The notes below the pieces were generated by a model. That model searched no databases. It was not told the origin of the DNA and worked only from the letters and a program-made list of their open reading frames with translations. Source: Filosporella fistucella (Eukaryota; Ascomycota; Leotiomycetes; Helotiales). Taken from it: a stretch of DNA of 64,000 bases. Of this stretch, positions 45,823 to 58,555 are shown in pieces (the first letter of the stretch is position 1; each line of letters starts with the position of its first letter). The position numbers and the translations under genes were made by a program. The stretch is taken from the NCBI GenBank assembly GCA_030077755.1, contig JAQJZZ010000018.1, forward strand, positions 248,001 to 312,000, in the 5' to 3' direction.

Positions 45823-46614
45823 GAAAGTTCAATTTGTATTTCTATTAGGGATATATGTTTTATTGCGGAGGAGGACAGAACACCTTTTCCATATATATTC
45901 CTCTTATTTAGTCTTTGGGCTTTTGGAGATTTACGTTCGGGGCGTTTCTTGATTTTACTTGACACGATGATTGATGACTCTATCCTTATATTTCATCTTC
46001 CTATATCTATATGAAGAGGTTGGAAGTATATCTATTATTTGCAATGCGACTCAGTAAGAGTATCAGACTCAGGAGTGAAAATCTGAACCCATATTCCTCC
46101 CAGAAACTGGGGGGTATTACTCGCTTAAAAAGGGGGCGGGGTAATAGCAAGCAGTGACACCTAGTCTCACAATCGGACGTATTTCTTGCATATGAAGTGT
46201 ATTTATGTTGAAGAGATACAAGCAAAGATGGATAGCTCAATAAATCAAATTCATCTGCACTGGATTTGTTACCAAAATGCGCTTCACGACATGCCAAGAG
46301 GTTCTGATGACTTCGTATAGTTGTGTTACTTTGTAGGACATTGGCCAAGGATACGCCTTCACCACGGCTTCTTTAAACCCTGCTCCAACATTCAAGTGTC
46401 CTGGTATCTTCGATTTGCCTTAAAGGAGGTGCTTCTTGAAATTGGTCATGTGATTGGTCATCGCAACCATAAGGGTGGGGAGACGATCCTTACCCCGCCA
46501 AAAAAAATATGGATGGCGTCATCTCTACATAAAAGGTCGTTCGAACTGTGATTATCTGTACATCACAAACTCTTGTTTCCCTTCTTCAAGAATAGATTGA
46601 AGATATTTGTGAAC
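45823..46614. other. promoter interval of the aldo-keto reductase gene
   Basis: No gene supported; short ORFs only. Confidence 0.4.
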
Positions 46615-47718
46615 ATGATGTTCGTCAACGAATGGAAATTCTGCATTCTAGCAACCTTAATTGCCACTTGCTTGTCACAGCAAGTACAGCAGCCAATTAT
46701 TTCTCCCGAAACCTTAACCTCGCAACCACCCATTGGTTTCGGAACATGGAATCTCAAATTATCGCCAGAAAATACAACTGCTGCAGTTGCATTTGCTATT
46801 GAAGTTGGTTATCGTCAGATCGACGGTGCCGCTGCGTATGGAAATGAAAAGGAGGTTGGTAAAGGAATTGCGGAGGGGCTAAAAAAGGCGAATATCACGA
46901 GAGATCAATTATGGGTTACTTCGAAATTGTGGAATGATCAGTAAGATTTTTATCATTTTTTGGAATGTACCAAATCGATGCTTATTACCTCATAGTCATG
47001 GCGATCCGGACGTAGTCGAAAAAGCATTGAAGAAAACCCTCAAGGATCTCAATTTGGAATATTTGGATCTGTACCTTATGCATTGGCCCGTTGGGAACGA
47101 TCCCAAATCTTCAAAGAATCACATTGATTATGTCCAAGTATGTGAATACCCAGAAACCCTTCTCGGGCTGTCATTAATCAAATACAGACCTGGAAATCCA
47201 TGATCGCCCTCCCAAAAAGCAAAGTTCGCAACATCGGCATCTCGAATTTTTCTCCTTCTCAGCTACGGAAACTCATCAGTAAAACGGGAGTCAAACCATT
47301 TGCTCACCAAATGGAACTACATCCCTACCTTCAGCAATCAGCTTGGATAACAGCTCATGAAGCTCTCGGCATCTCAGTTACTGCCTATTCGCCCTTGGGA
47401 AACTCAAATCCTACGTACCACGACAAGAATTCCCCACCTCCACTCCTCAAGAACGATGTACTAGTTGAGATCGCCAAGGAGAGAAATTTGTCCACCGCTC
47501 AAGTCGCCCTTGCATGGGGTATTGGTCGAAGCACAAGTGTGATTCCGAAATCTGCCCATGAGGGGCACATTCGAGAGAACTTTGAGTCACAGAATGTGAA
47601 GTTGGGATTGGAAGATGTAGCAAAATTGAAACTGGTGGGCAATAAATATTTAACGAGGTTCAATAACCCTAGTAAAAAGTGGGGTGTGGACCTCTTTGAG
47701 GGGCTGGAAGGAGTCTGA
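46615..47718 (+). CDS. aldo-keto reductase with signal peptide
   Basis: Three exons, 46615-46940, 46996-47137 and 47188-47718 (introns 55 and 50 bp), give 332 aa. The catalytic tetrad is intact: D70 and Y75 ([11 protein letters not shown]), K104 (VTSKLWN) and H138 (LMHWP). The NADPH-binding C-terminal part shows [31 protein letters not shown] and [15 protein letters not shown]. The family reduces aldehydes and ketones. Unusually, the protein opens with a hydrophobic leader ([16 protein letters not shown]) that looks like a signal peptide, whereas most members are cytosolic. Start: the first of two adjacent ATGs, 46615 or 46618. It converges with the regulator gene at 47862. Confidence 0.88.
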
Positions 47719-47861
47719 AGTAGAATTCAACCAGGTATAAAAGCACACTGGAAACGTATAGTATAGGGTCATGGGACACATAAAGTGGGCTTGGGTTATC
47801 AAAATATTCCAAATATAGAATTAAAGGCTCTTCAGCCTCAATTGGGTATCAAACTAACAGC

Positions 47862-49978
47862 CTACTCTTCGTACCCTGCACTTATACTTTCAATCCTCCT
47901 CAAAAAGTCCTCTAGACTCTCCTTACCGACTCTACTTGCCTCATGTCTCTGCCATGCATGCAATTCTTGCCTCGAGTTCGTCATTGCTGCATCTGCTTCT
48001 CGAAATAAATCAAAGCACTCTTTATACATCCTCTGGACTTCCTCATTTAAGCCTGATTTTGACAGCATTCCCAACAGATTTAGAAGTGGCTTGATGAGCT
48101 TCATATCGGATTGAGCTGCTGGAAGAGAGGGATGCAGAAGGATATTATGAAGAATGGTTGTGGTAGCCGAGACGAAAATATGGAGGACGACCCTGTGTTG
48201 CTTAGCACATGTATCCTTCGAAAGGGGAAGAGGAATTTACCAAATGCAAGCATAATCGCCCTGTGGTGTCACGTGCAGCAATTCCAACGCATTTCTCGCC
48301 TCCTGTACACGAATGATTGACGGCGACATCGTGGGATCACGAGCCAACACGACTGAATTCGGCACAAAAGACTCTGGAAATGACCCAGGTACAACTCTAT
48401 AGAGGCCAGTAAGAGTGTTATAAAATGCTAGTCGGAGGACAACGCAATGCAATATAGGTGCGACGAACGACATTTCCAAGCTTTGTGGGGCGGCAGCCGA
48501 GAAAGGAGGTCTTGTAGGGACGCTTGCTTTCCAAGCTTGAAGCTTTCCCTCCAACTCCCTCGTAATCTCTAGACGTTGTGCCTGCGATTTCTTGTGCGAC
48601 TTGACGGTACAAAGACGCTTATATATCTCGCCCTGAATGATAGCAAGGTCGATGCGATGCTGGAAGAATGTTTTCAGTTGGGATCCACAAGTTAGTTGAT
48701 GTGGAGGCGGAAATGAGGTTGGCATTTCTACATCCATGTCGTCGTCGTCCTGGACTGGTGGGTTTCCAGTAGTGAGACTAATCTCCTTATCGATGAAATA
48801 TAAAATCCAAAACACATTTCTCCGTTGCTCAATCTCTTTCTGTCCAAGTGTGGGATCTTGATACTTTCTGTGAAAGTTCATACTCTGCGCTAACTTCAGG
48901 GCGGCAGCTGACAATGAGACGTATGGTCCAGAGTTAGGTGTTCCTTGAACGATGACTGCCATACCTACTAGTGCCTGCACAGCAGATAGTGACTTATGCA
49001 GCGTTGTTAACTCAGTCGCTACGGACAGAGCATTCTGAAAGTACCCCCAGGAATCTCTGTCTTCCGCTTCCTTGAAAGACGACGATAGCGCCTGAAATCG
49101 AAGAGAAAGAGCTAACATGACGTTTAGACAGGCCCACCAGCTTGTGTCCTGGAGATTGGCATCCGGACCGTTCAATCTTTTCATGAAATCCTCTTGATCG
49201 AAGATCGGGAATGCTGAATTGAAGCCCTGAAAAGCTTTTTCGATGAGTTCGGGAACTTTCTCTCGTGGCGGAAGTGGTTGGAAGATCTTTCTTGCGTATA
49301 GATCGTTTATTGGACTCAACTTCCAATGGGAAAGTGTGAATGTGCAGTCATCTATTGGCAGCGCCCCTTAATCATCATTTGGTTAGCATGTAAGTTGGCC
49401 GTTGTCCGAAGGGGAAGTTACCTGGTCCTCGAAGATGCTGTTGAGAGGATGAGTATATCTGGAAGCCTTGATGATTTTGAGTTAAAGGTGAGTTCCAGAC
49501 GGGGCTGGGCCTATTGAGCTCCGATACGATAGGTGCTTCCAGAATGTAATCTTGCTCAAAGCTGCCAAGTGCATCGTTGTCTGATTCTGATACATTCTGT
49601 TCAACAACTCGATGCAATTTCTGTTCCATGAGGTGTAACCTCTTCTCCATCTCCTCAAATTTCTGTTGGCTACCCGTATTCAGCATTTGTGTGATACATT
49701 TCTTGGCCTAATGACTTGGTTCTTTCCCCCTTTCTAAATTAAGCGAGAGTTCTTACCCAACTTTGCGTCGTGGCCCCCGTTTCACTCTTATAGGGGTGAA
49801 ATGGCAAGTTGATCTGCTCTTCAAACATTGGTGACATGTTTCTGCCACAGGATCGCAGCGTATCTTTTTCTTTCGACATACATCGCATGCCTATCAATAC
49901 ACTGTCATTAAATGATCTGCCAACAGCGACTAATTGAAGTAATTATACCCTTGTGATCGAAGCAACCGAAGTTGACAT
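47862..49978 (-). CDS. Zn(II)2Cys6 transcription factor with fungal TF domain
   Basis: Five exons: 49949-49978, 49762-49890, 49422-49707, 48241-49351 and 47862-48192, giving 628 aa. Exon 1 encodes only ten residues (MSTSVASITR); exon 2 holds a perfect CX2CX6CX6CX2CX6C cluster (CDVCRKKKIRC, CHQCLKSRSTC) and KRGPRRK. Exon 3 has a short coiled coil (FEEMEKRLHLMEQKLHRVVEQ). Exon 4 carries the fungal transcription factor domain (FPIFDQEDF, RRNVFWILYFIDKEISLTTGNP). Exon 5 ends the domain. The exon 2/3 join is the weak point: the in-frame solution uses a GTTGGG donor, while the stronger GTAAGA five bases on does not keep the frame. Either an unusual donor or a defect is possible. Targets are unknown; the aldo-keto reductase is its closest neighbour, 143 bp away and convergent. 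Confidence 0.8.
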
Positions 49979-51776
49979 TGTCTCCTCTGGCAAGCTCTAG
50001 GCCATGAATATTGTGGAGTATCCTTTGTAAGCGTCCAAATTATTATCGCAGTGACACGAGCCTGATCGAGTAGTTGAGGTAAAGATTTGTCGGAGTGAAG
50101 GAGCGCTTTTGTGGTCCGTTACGTGCCTGGGTATGGCCTTGCAGGTCCTTGCGGAGTGATCTGGCAGGGGCTGACAAAGCGAGTTGAGTCAAAATCAAGC
50201 TGATTTCAAAGCGACCCTCGCATTGAAGTTAGAAATGCAGTCACGTGAATTCAGTGTATTTCTAAAACTGTTTCCTCAAGGATGAGATTACCTATGGTAA
50301 GATATATTGGAACTAAAGGATGATACAGCAAAGCGTGAGGTGGTGAGTATTCGTTCAGATTTGAGAGTTTATTCGTAACCAATCTTCAATACTTTCGTGA
50401 ACCAACCATGGATAGACATAAAGGTTGAATAGTATTTTGCACATTTCACCTATCCTATCCAATGAAATAATTTATAGAGTCTGCTTAACAGGATTGATAG
50501 ATCCAAATCATCATTCATTCCTGTATGAGAGGAGAACTCTGAATGTCACGTGTCGGAGCGGAGGTTACGAGCACTCCGTGATTATGAATTGTGCAAAGTC
50601 TATTTTAATCCACAATGACACGGTGTTTTACGACAGCCAAGGCTCGCTTTGCAAAATGTATTACTTTCCTTGGCGTTTGTGAGAGTAAATACTTGAATCA
50701 CTCACAGTTGCGCTCTTACCAGAATTGGCCATGCCATAGATCTGCACGATGGCAGCGGATACTTTACATAAAGTCTAGCATTATACTGCTTTTCATAATC
50801 CTCGGTCCGTTGCATTGAGTACTTGCACAAACAATCAAATGGAATCTTCGAGGCAGGGTTGAGGATATTTCTACTCTTCGATCTATATCTGTTTGATCAT
50901 TCTATTGGTTGTCCTTAAGTGTATTGCAGTGATAATGTCAATTCATTTGTGTTTCTTAACTATATGAGAGTCTTTAAGTCACTGGATGACTATTTCATGA
51001 CCGTCCTCGGGTACGACTTCCCAACTCGCGTCACATGATATCACAACCCGCTATTTGCTTTTCTATCCCAGTGGGGGGGGGGGGGCTCGATTCCTTTTGT
51101 AGGAGGAACTGCGTCCCTCGGTGAGGAATAATTCCGTGGGTAATGATGGCACGTATGATCGGGATTCTCCTCCACCGTGTTTTACTTTTCTTAGCTGTTG
51201 TCAGTAGATTGTGTAGCTCGGGTTGGTTGGCCTCTATGGCTGCGGCCTGCTTATGCATGGAAATGGATTGGGAATAGACTTTGGTTGGAACAATACTATA
51301 TAGAGAAGTATTACCTCTCCTAGTTCCTGTTTTTGAGTCTCTCCGACCTTGTTGATGTTGGAAGTTTCTTATGGTGAAACAATCCTCCTCGATTGTGAAG
51401 AAGTATTTTCGGTTCCCTAAGTAAATCAGCAGATCTGTTGGGCTTCTTTTATCTAAATCGGTCCCACGCTGGTGCGAGAGCAGGATCGGCACCCTTGCGG
51501 GCTTTACACGAATGCCTATGACAGAACAAATCGTGGAATACACACAAATTCGTCCGTCAACCCTTATCAACTAAGTGTAGTATGAGATTAGGATTATTGC
51601 TACTCCGACAGGTTTCAAAGACAAATCATTTTTGGAATGTTTGTTGCTATTTTGAGACCGGAAGAAAATCTATGTTGTCCACATTAGCAACACTCCAAAG
51701 TCCTGCCCATATAATATGATTGCAGACGCAAGGAAATTGATGGTAGTAAGTCCTCTTTTCCGCTATTGCTCGCATA
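49979..51776. other. gene-free interval
   Basis: A 179-codon minus-strand ORF (51031-51570) lacks any recognisable motif. A run of thirteen G residues occurs at 51073-51085. The rest shows nothing. Confidence 0.4.
51073..51085. repeat. poly(G) tract of 13
   Basis: Thirteen consecutive G residues in a gene-free region. Confidence 0.9.
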
Positions 51777-54700
51777 ATGAAGCTATTCTACATATTTCTT
51801 GGGCTGGCCTATGCTGCATCAGTATTTGCAGAACCCCCAGCTTCCCTGCCAAATACCACACCTCAAGTGTTTCTGGGGTCTAGTTCCTCCGTTGCAAGCA
51901 CTACAATATCGACTGAACTGATCTCTACGACATCTTTAACTCAAATCAGTAGCAGATACCACACAATTGAGACTAGCATAGCTAACATCTTGCAGCGAGT
52001 ATGTCTCGAGCTTCTAACACGCCACGAGTTTGCGTAAACGGCAATCCCTTTAGCTCGACGAAACCATATTCTATTCCGCTGAGTACTAGTCGGATTGAAA
52101 TACCATCATCTGTTACCGGAAGTTTCTCGACGGATATGTACCCTGGAGCTCTTTCAACTGCCATGGACTCTGATACCACCGCTTCGGTTCCAGATGGGAG
52201 TGTTTGTCAAACACAACAGCAGAATACAGATACCACGACGACATCATCCAGATATGGGAGCAGCGGCTCTAGCATTCCTGCTTCTACTATCGTGTCGGCT
52301 CCTTACCGTAATACCACATCGGTTCTTAACACATTTTCAAGCTCTGAACCTTTAACATCACCCACCATTGTTTCATCGAATGGAGGTCAAAACCCCTCTA
52401 CGCCTCTTGGCGGTTCAGAAAATCCGACCCAAACGGCTGCAACATTGGATGACGTTAGCCCTCAGTCAACTGCGTCGAAACCTTCATCGAGTTCAATGGA
52501 ATTTCAAAGCTCTTCATCCACAGCTCAGAAGGGTGTAGACCCAAGTTCAACTTACAATTCTTCATCCCTACATCAATCCTCCATATCAGAGAGACAAACT
52601 GACACAACATCATCAACTGCATCTTCTTCTAGTATTACTTCAGATGTCGCACTTTCAAGGACATCGTCATCTTCAACCCTCCGTGCAGTGCCAACGACAA
52701 CCATCCGTTCACCTACTCACTCAAGCGATACGGATGTGCAAACCCCATCCACCATAAACATTCCACAAACAGTCATGGCAACAGCCACTGAGTCAGCAGT
52801 AAGTTGGATACCGACAGTAACATTGGGAAGTGTGACTGTAGAAGACATTTTTTTCTGGTTTGACTTCAACAAAAAGCCAAATCCGCCGGAAACGACGGAT
52901 GGAAGCAGTTCTGACTCGGGATCTGGTAGAGCCAGAGGAAGTCTTCTAGCTTTATTACCCAAGATACACGACGGTGGAAGTGCCTTTGATAGCCTATCAA
53001 GTGCATTCCATGTGTTTGAATCTGCCACAAATGCCGCTGGAGCTACGGACGCCAGCGTCGGATCAGCTGCGTCAGGACTATTTTCATTGTTCAAGAAGGC
53101 TTTTTCGGGTGGGTTCCAAACAGTTGTCTCTCTACAACATCGATAACGGTACTTTAGGGGCTGCCGATGTAGGGAAGGGGCTACAGGACATTGAGCTCGA
53201 CATCCTCGATAGCGGCGGAAATCTCGCCGATATGGCTCATCACTTTCAGACGAAGACATTTGATCTTGGGACCCTCATCAATAATATTGGCCCTCTCTTA
53301 AAATCCAAAATTACCCTTGCTACCGCTAAGAAGATTGCCGCGCTATCGACTTCTGCGTTTACTGGTTATCACCTCGGGGTTGGGCTCAAACAGCTCTCAC
53401 AAAGAATATCTAGTGAAGCCGAGCAAAGACCAACAGTGACGAGTATCTCTTCATCGACCGAGACATCTTCTTCAACTTCGAGCTCCTCATCCACATCATC
53501 TAGAACAGTAACATCAGCCCAAGAGCATTTTACTCAATGGGCCATTGTAACGCACCCTGGTACTACCCCAGAACAGTTCGAGAGTTTGATTGAGGAGATC
53601 CCCAAGCACCCCGAAGTCGGCGAAAGTCACAAGCTTGTGTCGCCAGGTGATGCTATTCAGATGTATTTGACTTGGTTGAATGAATCTGAAACGCAAGATG
53701 TTCGAAAGCACCAGCTAGTGCAGCTGTTCATGGATAACTCGTTCCAGGATGACTCCATGTATAAGGACAACTCATACAGTGTTATTCCCAAGAGTCACAT
53801 CGACCCCAGAGCTCCCATTACTTTGAATCTATATCAGCAACCGGGAAGTCCAGACCATCTTAGGTTGCTGTCGCAACGATATGAGCCGCCTTTAGCTGGT
53901 GTTTCTCGCGGTCGACCATCAATTGACTATACTTTGTCCCAAATTGCTGGAGATGGAACGACCATTTTCGTCATGGATGTCGGTGTGAACCCTGCTCACC
54001 CGGTAAGTAACTATTCGTTGCCTCACTATCCCTTAGCACTTGACATGGCTGATTTCTTTTTGGGATTTTCTTCGGCTAATCGGAGGTAATACAAACAGGA
54101 ATTTGCTGCCTCCTACGACGACGCGATGTCATATATAGTTCCAAATTCTTATATGGGTCTTTCGACCATGAATCGAGATCCCGATCAGGTGATGGTAGAC
54201 TCGAGGCCGCATGGGAACTGTGTATCTTCTCTTGCCACTGGGGTAACCTACGGAGTTGCAAAACGAGCTAGACTGGCTCATGTGAAATACAAAAATCGTG
54301 TCGGTGCTGCAACGCCAGCTGCAATAGCTGATGCTCTGGACAATATTCTGAAAAAAGTCAGAGATGTTGACGAGGGTCGCACTGCCCAGCCCATCCCACG
54401 ACCGGGTATGATATTTCTGTTTAGCGCTTAAACTGAGACTAATTTTGGTGTAGGCTGGGCTGTTGTTAACTTTTCGTTTGGTAGGTAGTCAATCATTTAT
54501 GTTTTGGAGAAAGGGCTGAGATTATTTGAGGTTTCTCCCATGAAAACGGATGTTATGGTTATCCAAACAATGATCCATGGTTATCCCGAAAGAAACTCTT
54601 CGAGCGATATCTAAAGGAACTCTGGGACCATGATATCGTCACCGTGAATGCTGCCGGCAACGATGGGGACTTGAGCACATTTGACTTGAGTCAAGACATT

Positions 54701-55660
54701 CCTTCCTGTCTTGGAAAAAAAGACAACCCCTTGATTACAGTCGGAGCTGTCGATATCGATGGGAAACTATGGCCACAGACAACGAGGGAAAGTGGCTCTG
54801 GTGGTTCTATCACCGTTTATGCGAAAGGCGATTCTGTCCCATGCGCCGCACCTGGTATTCAAGGCACCGCCACAGATGCCGGTACCTCGCTAGCTGCTCC
54901 TCAAATAGCCGGTTTGGCAGCCTATTTTCTTTCCTTGCCAGCAGAGGAGCTGCCAGCGTCTCTGGGTCGAGGAGACGGGGGGTTGTTTCCGATCGATCTT
55001 CACCAGAGAGGAAAGGTGGCCCAAAACGTCAAGGACTACATCGTACGCATGGCTTATCCACGAGCCGAGTTTGTGTCAAATGGGAAAGCCCCTGAGGTAG
55101 CGTACAATGGTGCTTTAGAGCAGGCTTGTCCTGTACCTGCTTCAGGTAAGCTTAAACCAAGGTGGCAGATGAAGCAAATGAGAGCCGAGCCGACTTATGG
55201 GTCGTTGACTCCATTTGTTATTTCTGGGACACTGGTCCCGGGAGCTACTTTACCAGCTGTAAGTCCCCTTCGTTGTTCTCTGGTCTTCCGCTCGAGTCCA
55301 AAGTAACAGGTCGATCAGTCCGAATGCCCTCTTCCGAGCCGAAGCTCTTCATCCTTATCTTCGTCATCTACTTCCCCATCATCAGAAAACTCTCCCACCT
55401 CTACTATATCAACAACAGTAGTACCACCAAGCCCAACAAAGACAACAGCGGCGTCGCTACCAGTTATGGTTTCTTCCACCAGGGCTATTCCAACCACCTC
55501 ACCTATCGCTATAGCTGTTGCTCTTACCTCTCCGCCATCTATATCTTTAATCAAAACTGCCACTCGCACGACCAGCTCACCTCATGTGCCATGGCATTGC
55601 CTTTGTGGAGGAAGTGATTTGACAGGAAATTTTGAATTAGATAAGAGATGTCCTCCTTGA
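51777..55660 (+). CDS. large secreted subtilisin-like serine protease with Ser/Thr-rich stalks
   Basis: Seven exons (51777-51948, 51996-53108, 53158-54002, 54099-54405, 54454-54480, 54531-55258, 55310-55660; introns 47-96 bp) give 1180 aa in one frame. A signal peptide (FYIFLGLAYAASVFA) is followed by about 250 residues rich in Ser and Thr, a middle region with a second Ser tract, then an S8 peptidase domain. The triad is complete: D702 (FVMDVGVN), H748 (SRPHGN) and S941 (GTSLAAP), with the oxyanion Asn at N865 (NAAGND). A further Ser/Thr/Pro-rich tail and a short Cys pair (WHCLCGGSD) end the protein. The 27 bp exon 5 encodes part of VVNFSFG, a conserved core strand, which supports that tiny exon. 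The Ser/Thr tracts are likely O-glycosylated, placing the protease at or in the cell wall. The S8 domain is split by a long insertion relative to proteinase K types. Confidence 0.85.
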
Positions 55661-58196
55661 TATTTGGTTACTGGATGTAACAACAGGATATCTATGAGTT
55701 CAGTGATATTCCAAACTCTGAAGCTCGATTTAGACTTCGTGTTCCTGTTGGGGGCAACATTCTACTCATTTTATGATAAGCTCAGTTGGAGGCTGGTTTC
55801 GGACTTTGATGTCTTTCGTTCCAGAGACAGTCTGATTTGAAATATTTGATACCTTTACCGGACACATTATATATTGAAATGGCAAAAGTTTTATGAGTCA
55901 ATTTTGCTCGATGCACGGAATATTCATTGAATGATTTCTGCTCCAAATGTTGTGATTGCCTTAAGTAGACCCATTTGCGTTGTCATTACTTTTGGTATGA
56001 CCATTCGTCCCTTCTTTAGCCAATTCCGCAGTTCTTTCAGCCCTGATCCCACCGTTTGAGTCAAGATATGCTGCATTTATCAGCAATGTGCAAAAACTCA
56101 CTTCGTGCGAATGCTTGCGCTTCTCTCCGAATATAGTAGTCCCCATCACTCGTCTCGGCGCGGTGTAGGTACCTGGGATGTCACGATGAAGTGTACATCT
56201 CTACTTCAGGTCAGCTCAATCTTCACATCTACTTACAACATGGAAATGAAAGTGAACAACAAGAATTAGAACGCACATTATCCCACATAGCCACACTCCC
56301 AACCGGCCACTTCCATCTCACCTAATGATCATCCGCGCTATGAATATGGTACCTAAAGAATGTAGCAAATTATCCGATTCCTCCATCTCCAGTTCTGCAA
56401 AACCAGTTACGAAACCTCGTTGACATTCAACGTTTTGAGACCGGTCACGAAATGAGTTCGAACGGCTGGGTGGTGGGTGTCAATTTGTGGACGATTGGGT
56501 CCGACACCCCAAGAATCGAGAATGGTGTCGTCTGTCATTCAGTGTTAGTAGCAAGACAATTCAAGCGGAACTGCCGAGTATACATTGGAGGAGAGAAGTG
56601 TGAGCTGCATGGAGCCCATCCACAAATTTCTTCAAGGCATACCTTAATGGGTCATAGAGACCGTATTGCGAAGTCTTATCACTGTCAACAACAGATCTTT
56701 TGAAGATAGACCAGAGATCAAACCCAGTCTGTGTCACCTCCTACAGCAGGGTGTTGTTCCATTCTTAGGAGGGAATATGTAAGGACTCCCAAAGTCAAGA
56801 AGGGAATGCGTTACTTAGTAGAGTAAACTCAAGATTAATCTTGAAGGAAGAGTATATGATACATTCAGGCATGGGAACAGCATCTTCGCTTAATTTAGAC
56901 GGGGATTAAGGGGGGGGGGGGCGGTGAGAAATGGGGCACCACAGTCAACTAAGAGCCAACATCAGACAGTGAAGGCAGCCCAAGTGTCAGTGTTCAATCA
57001 CTAACAGCAGAATGGACAGGTGAGGAAGGAAAGCGATTCGTGAGGAATTGAGACAACTCAGATGCAACTTTTCTTCTTTTGAGCACATCGCAGATATTTG
57101 AAAGAGCCGACTTCATTGTGATGCCCTTTCATACTCGCATGGGGATCTCTGCAGTATGACCTTGGAAACATGAAATTCACGTTTTCGCATTGTCACTGGG
57201 CATAAATGATGCTAACACAGCGAGAACGCTCTGACGGATTTCTTCTTTCGGGACGCCGCTATCATGCAAAATCAATTTAACATCGAACAGCAGCTACTAT
57301 CAGCCGGTATAGCTATACTTGAGGCGAAATTTACACCAAATTCAGTTTATTTGTGCTTTGACGGACGTGGTTGTCACCTTTCTAGCGATGTTCATAATGA
57401 CAGTGGATCTCTACGAGGCATATTCCAAAATATCCTGAGAAACGCTAGGAGGGACAAACACCATCTCACCGCACCACAGATTGAGCCTGAGATCCTGCCA
57501 ACCAAGTATGTAGAAGTGCAAACACTGGGGTTTGCACTACTGAAAACCGACATTCCCAACTTTAAGTCGTGTGCTCATGTAACGAGATTTTTCTACTCTT
57601 ATCAGAGCCTATTCTAGACTAATCATTATACTTACGAGCTAAAAGTGCTTTCTCAGCCCTAGCGCCTATCTACCGATATTAATTTGAAAATACCCGTTCC
57701 CGTTGGCGAAATCAGACCCTATTTGCCCAATAAAAATATTAGCGTATTCCTTTTCTTTGAACGTCTGTCGACTGATAGGGTTACAAAGGCGAAGAACATA
57801 CCAGCAACAAGATTATTTGAGAGACAGTTCACGGTGATATAAAACACACCGGTTGCGACATCACTACTGTTATTCCTCTCTGATTAGTGTTCTATCCAGA
57901 AATGGCTCAGATAGGGGAGAGATGGGTAGAACAACGCCGCAGGTACATACCACCAGCTTACTGCTACCGAAGGTCCGCCTACAGCTATACCACCCACGAC
58001 ACGTTGGTTATTTACAACACACATGATGCGGTTGTAACCTGCTTCCACTACACAATTTGTTCGTCCAAGGCCCCAGAGGTAGTTATAGCACGCAACGACT
58101 TCATTATAGGGGACCTTACTCCAAGGGCTACAGGCTGACGCTCGTTTGTCGAGACTAGAGACGGCGGCATCTTGGTGTTCTTAAATGGAGGGACGA
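55661..58196. other. gene-free interval
   Basis: Several ORFs of 60-117 codons (for example 56452-56703, 57264-57617, 57887-58138) show no motif and no splice-supported extension. A run of twelve G residues lies at 56910-56921. Confidence 0.4.
56910..56921. repeat. poly(G) tract of 12
   Basis: Twelve consecutive G residues in a gene-free region. Confidence 0.9.
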
Positions 58197-58555
58197 TTAG
58201 ATTGAGATTCGTGAATTTGCTGATAAGATGACTGATGATCAAGCAGAACAGGAATGAGAGAGAAAAAGGGGATGTTACTTGGTGCAATTTTTGGAAAGGG
58301 CATGCGAAAAAGCTTCTCAGATGTGAGGTTGAGAGATGCCACTGCTTCGATGTTAGTGTTTCCTATTCTTGAGCCTTTGAGAAGCATTGCAAATTGATAC
58401 TTACAGCTTGGAAGCCCGGGTCCAGGAGTGAAGATGGGTCCAGTGTAATTTTTGTCGGAAATTGACGCATCTACTAGAGAGACAGCTGCAGCACTCGTAC
58501 TCATAGGTAGAGCTGCCAGAAACACAAAAAGTGCTAAGAAACCCTTGATTGCCAT
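58197..58555 (-). CDS. tiny secreted peptide gene with two introns
   Basis: Three exons, 58405-58555, 58279-58344 and 58197-58219, give 79 aa. The start at 58555 opens a textbook signal peptide (IKGFLALFVFLAALPMSTSA). The mature part is short and has no Cys (ISDKNYTGPIFTPGPGLPS, then SVASLNLTSEKLF). Intron 1 is 60 bp (GTAAGT donor, CTAAC branch, GAAG acceptor), a multiple of three with no in-frame stop, so unspliced mRNA encodes a 20-residue longer form. Intron 2 (GTAACA donor) is weaker; reading through it gives a different C-terminus. Family not recognised; a wall or signalling peptide is possible. Confidence 0.5.

Noticed and set aside
34338..46440. similar TGGTATCTTCG words near 34380 and 46400
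   Set aside because: The shared stretch is short and the flanks do not align convincingly, so it is not called as a repeat.
51031..51570. 179-codon minus-strand ORF
   Set aside because: It has no motif, and the composition is not protein-like; the poly(G) run supplies the poly-Pro stretch.
57264..57617. 117-codon plus-strand ORF
   Set aside because: No recognisable domain, no splice-supported extension and no neighbour support.
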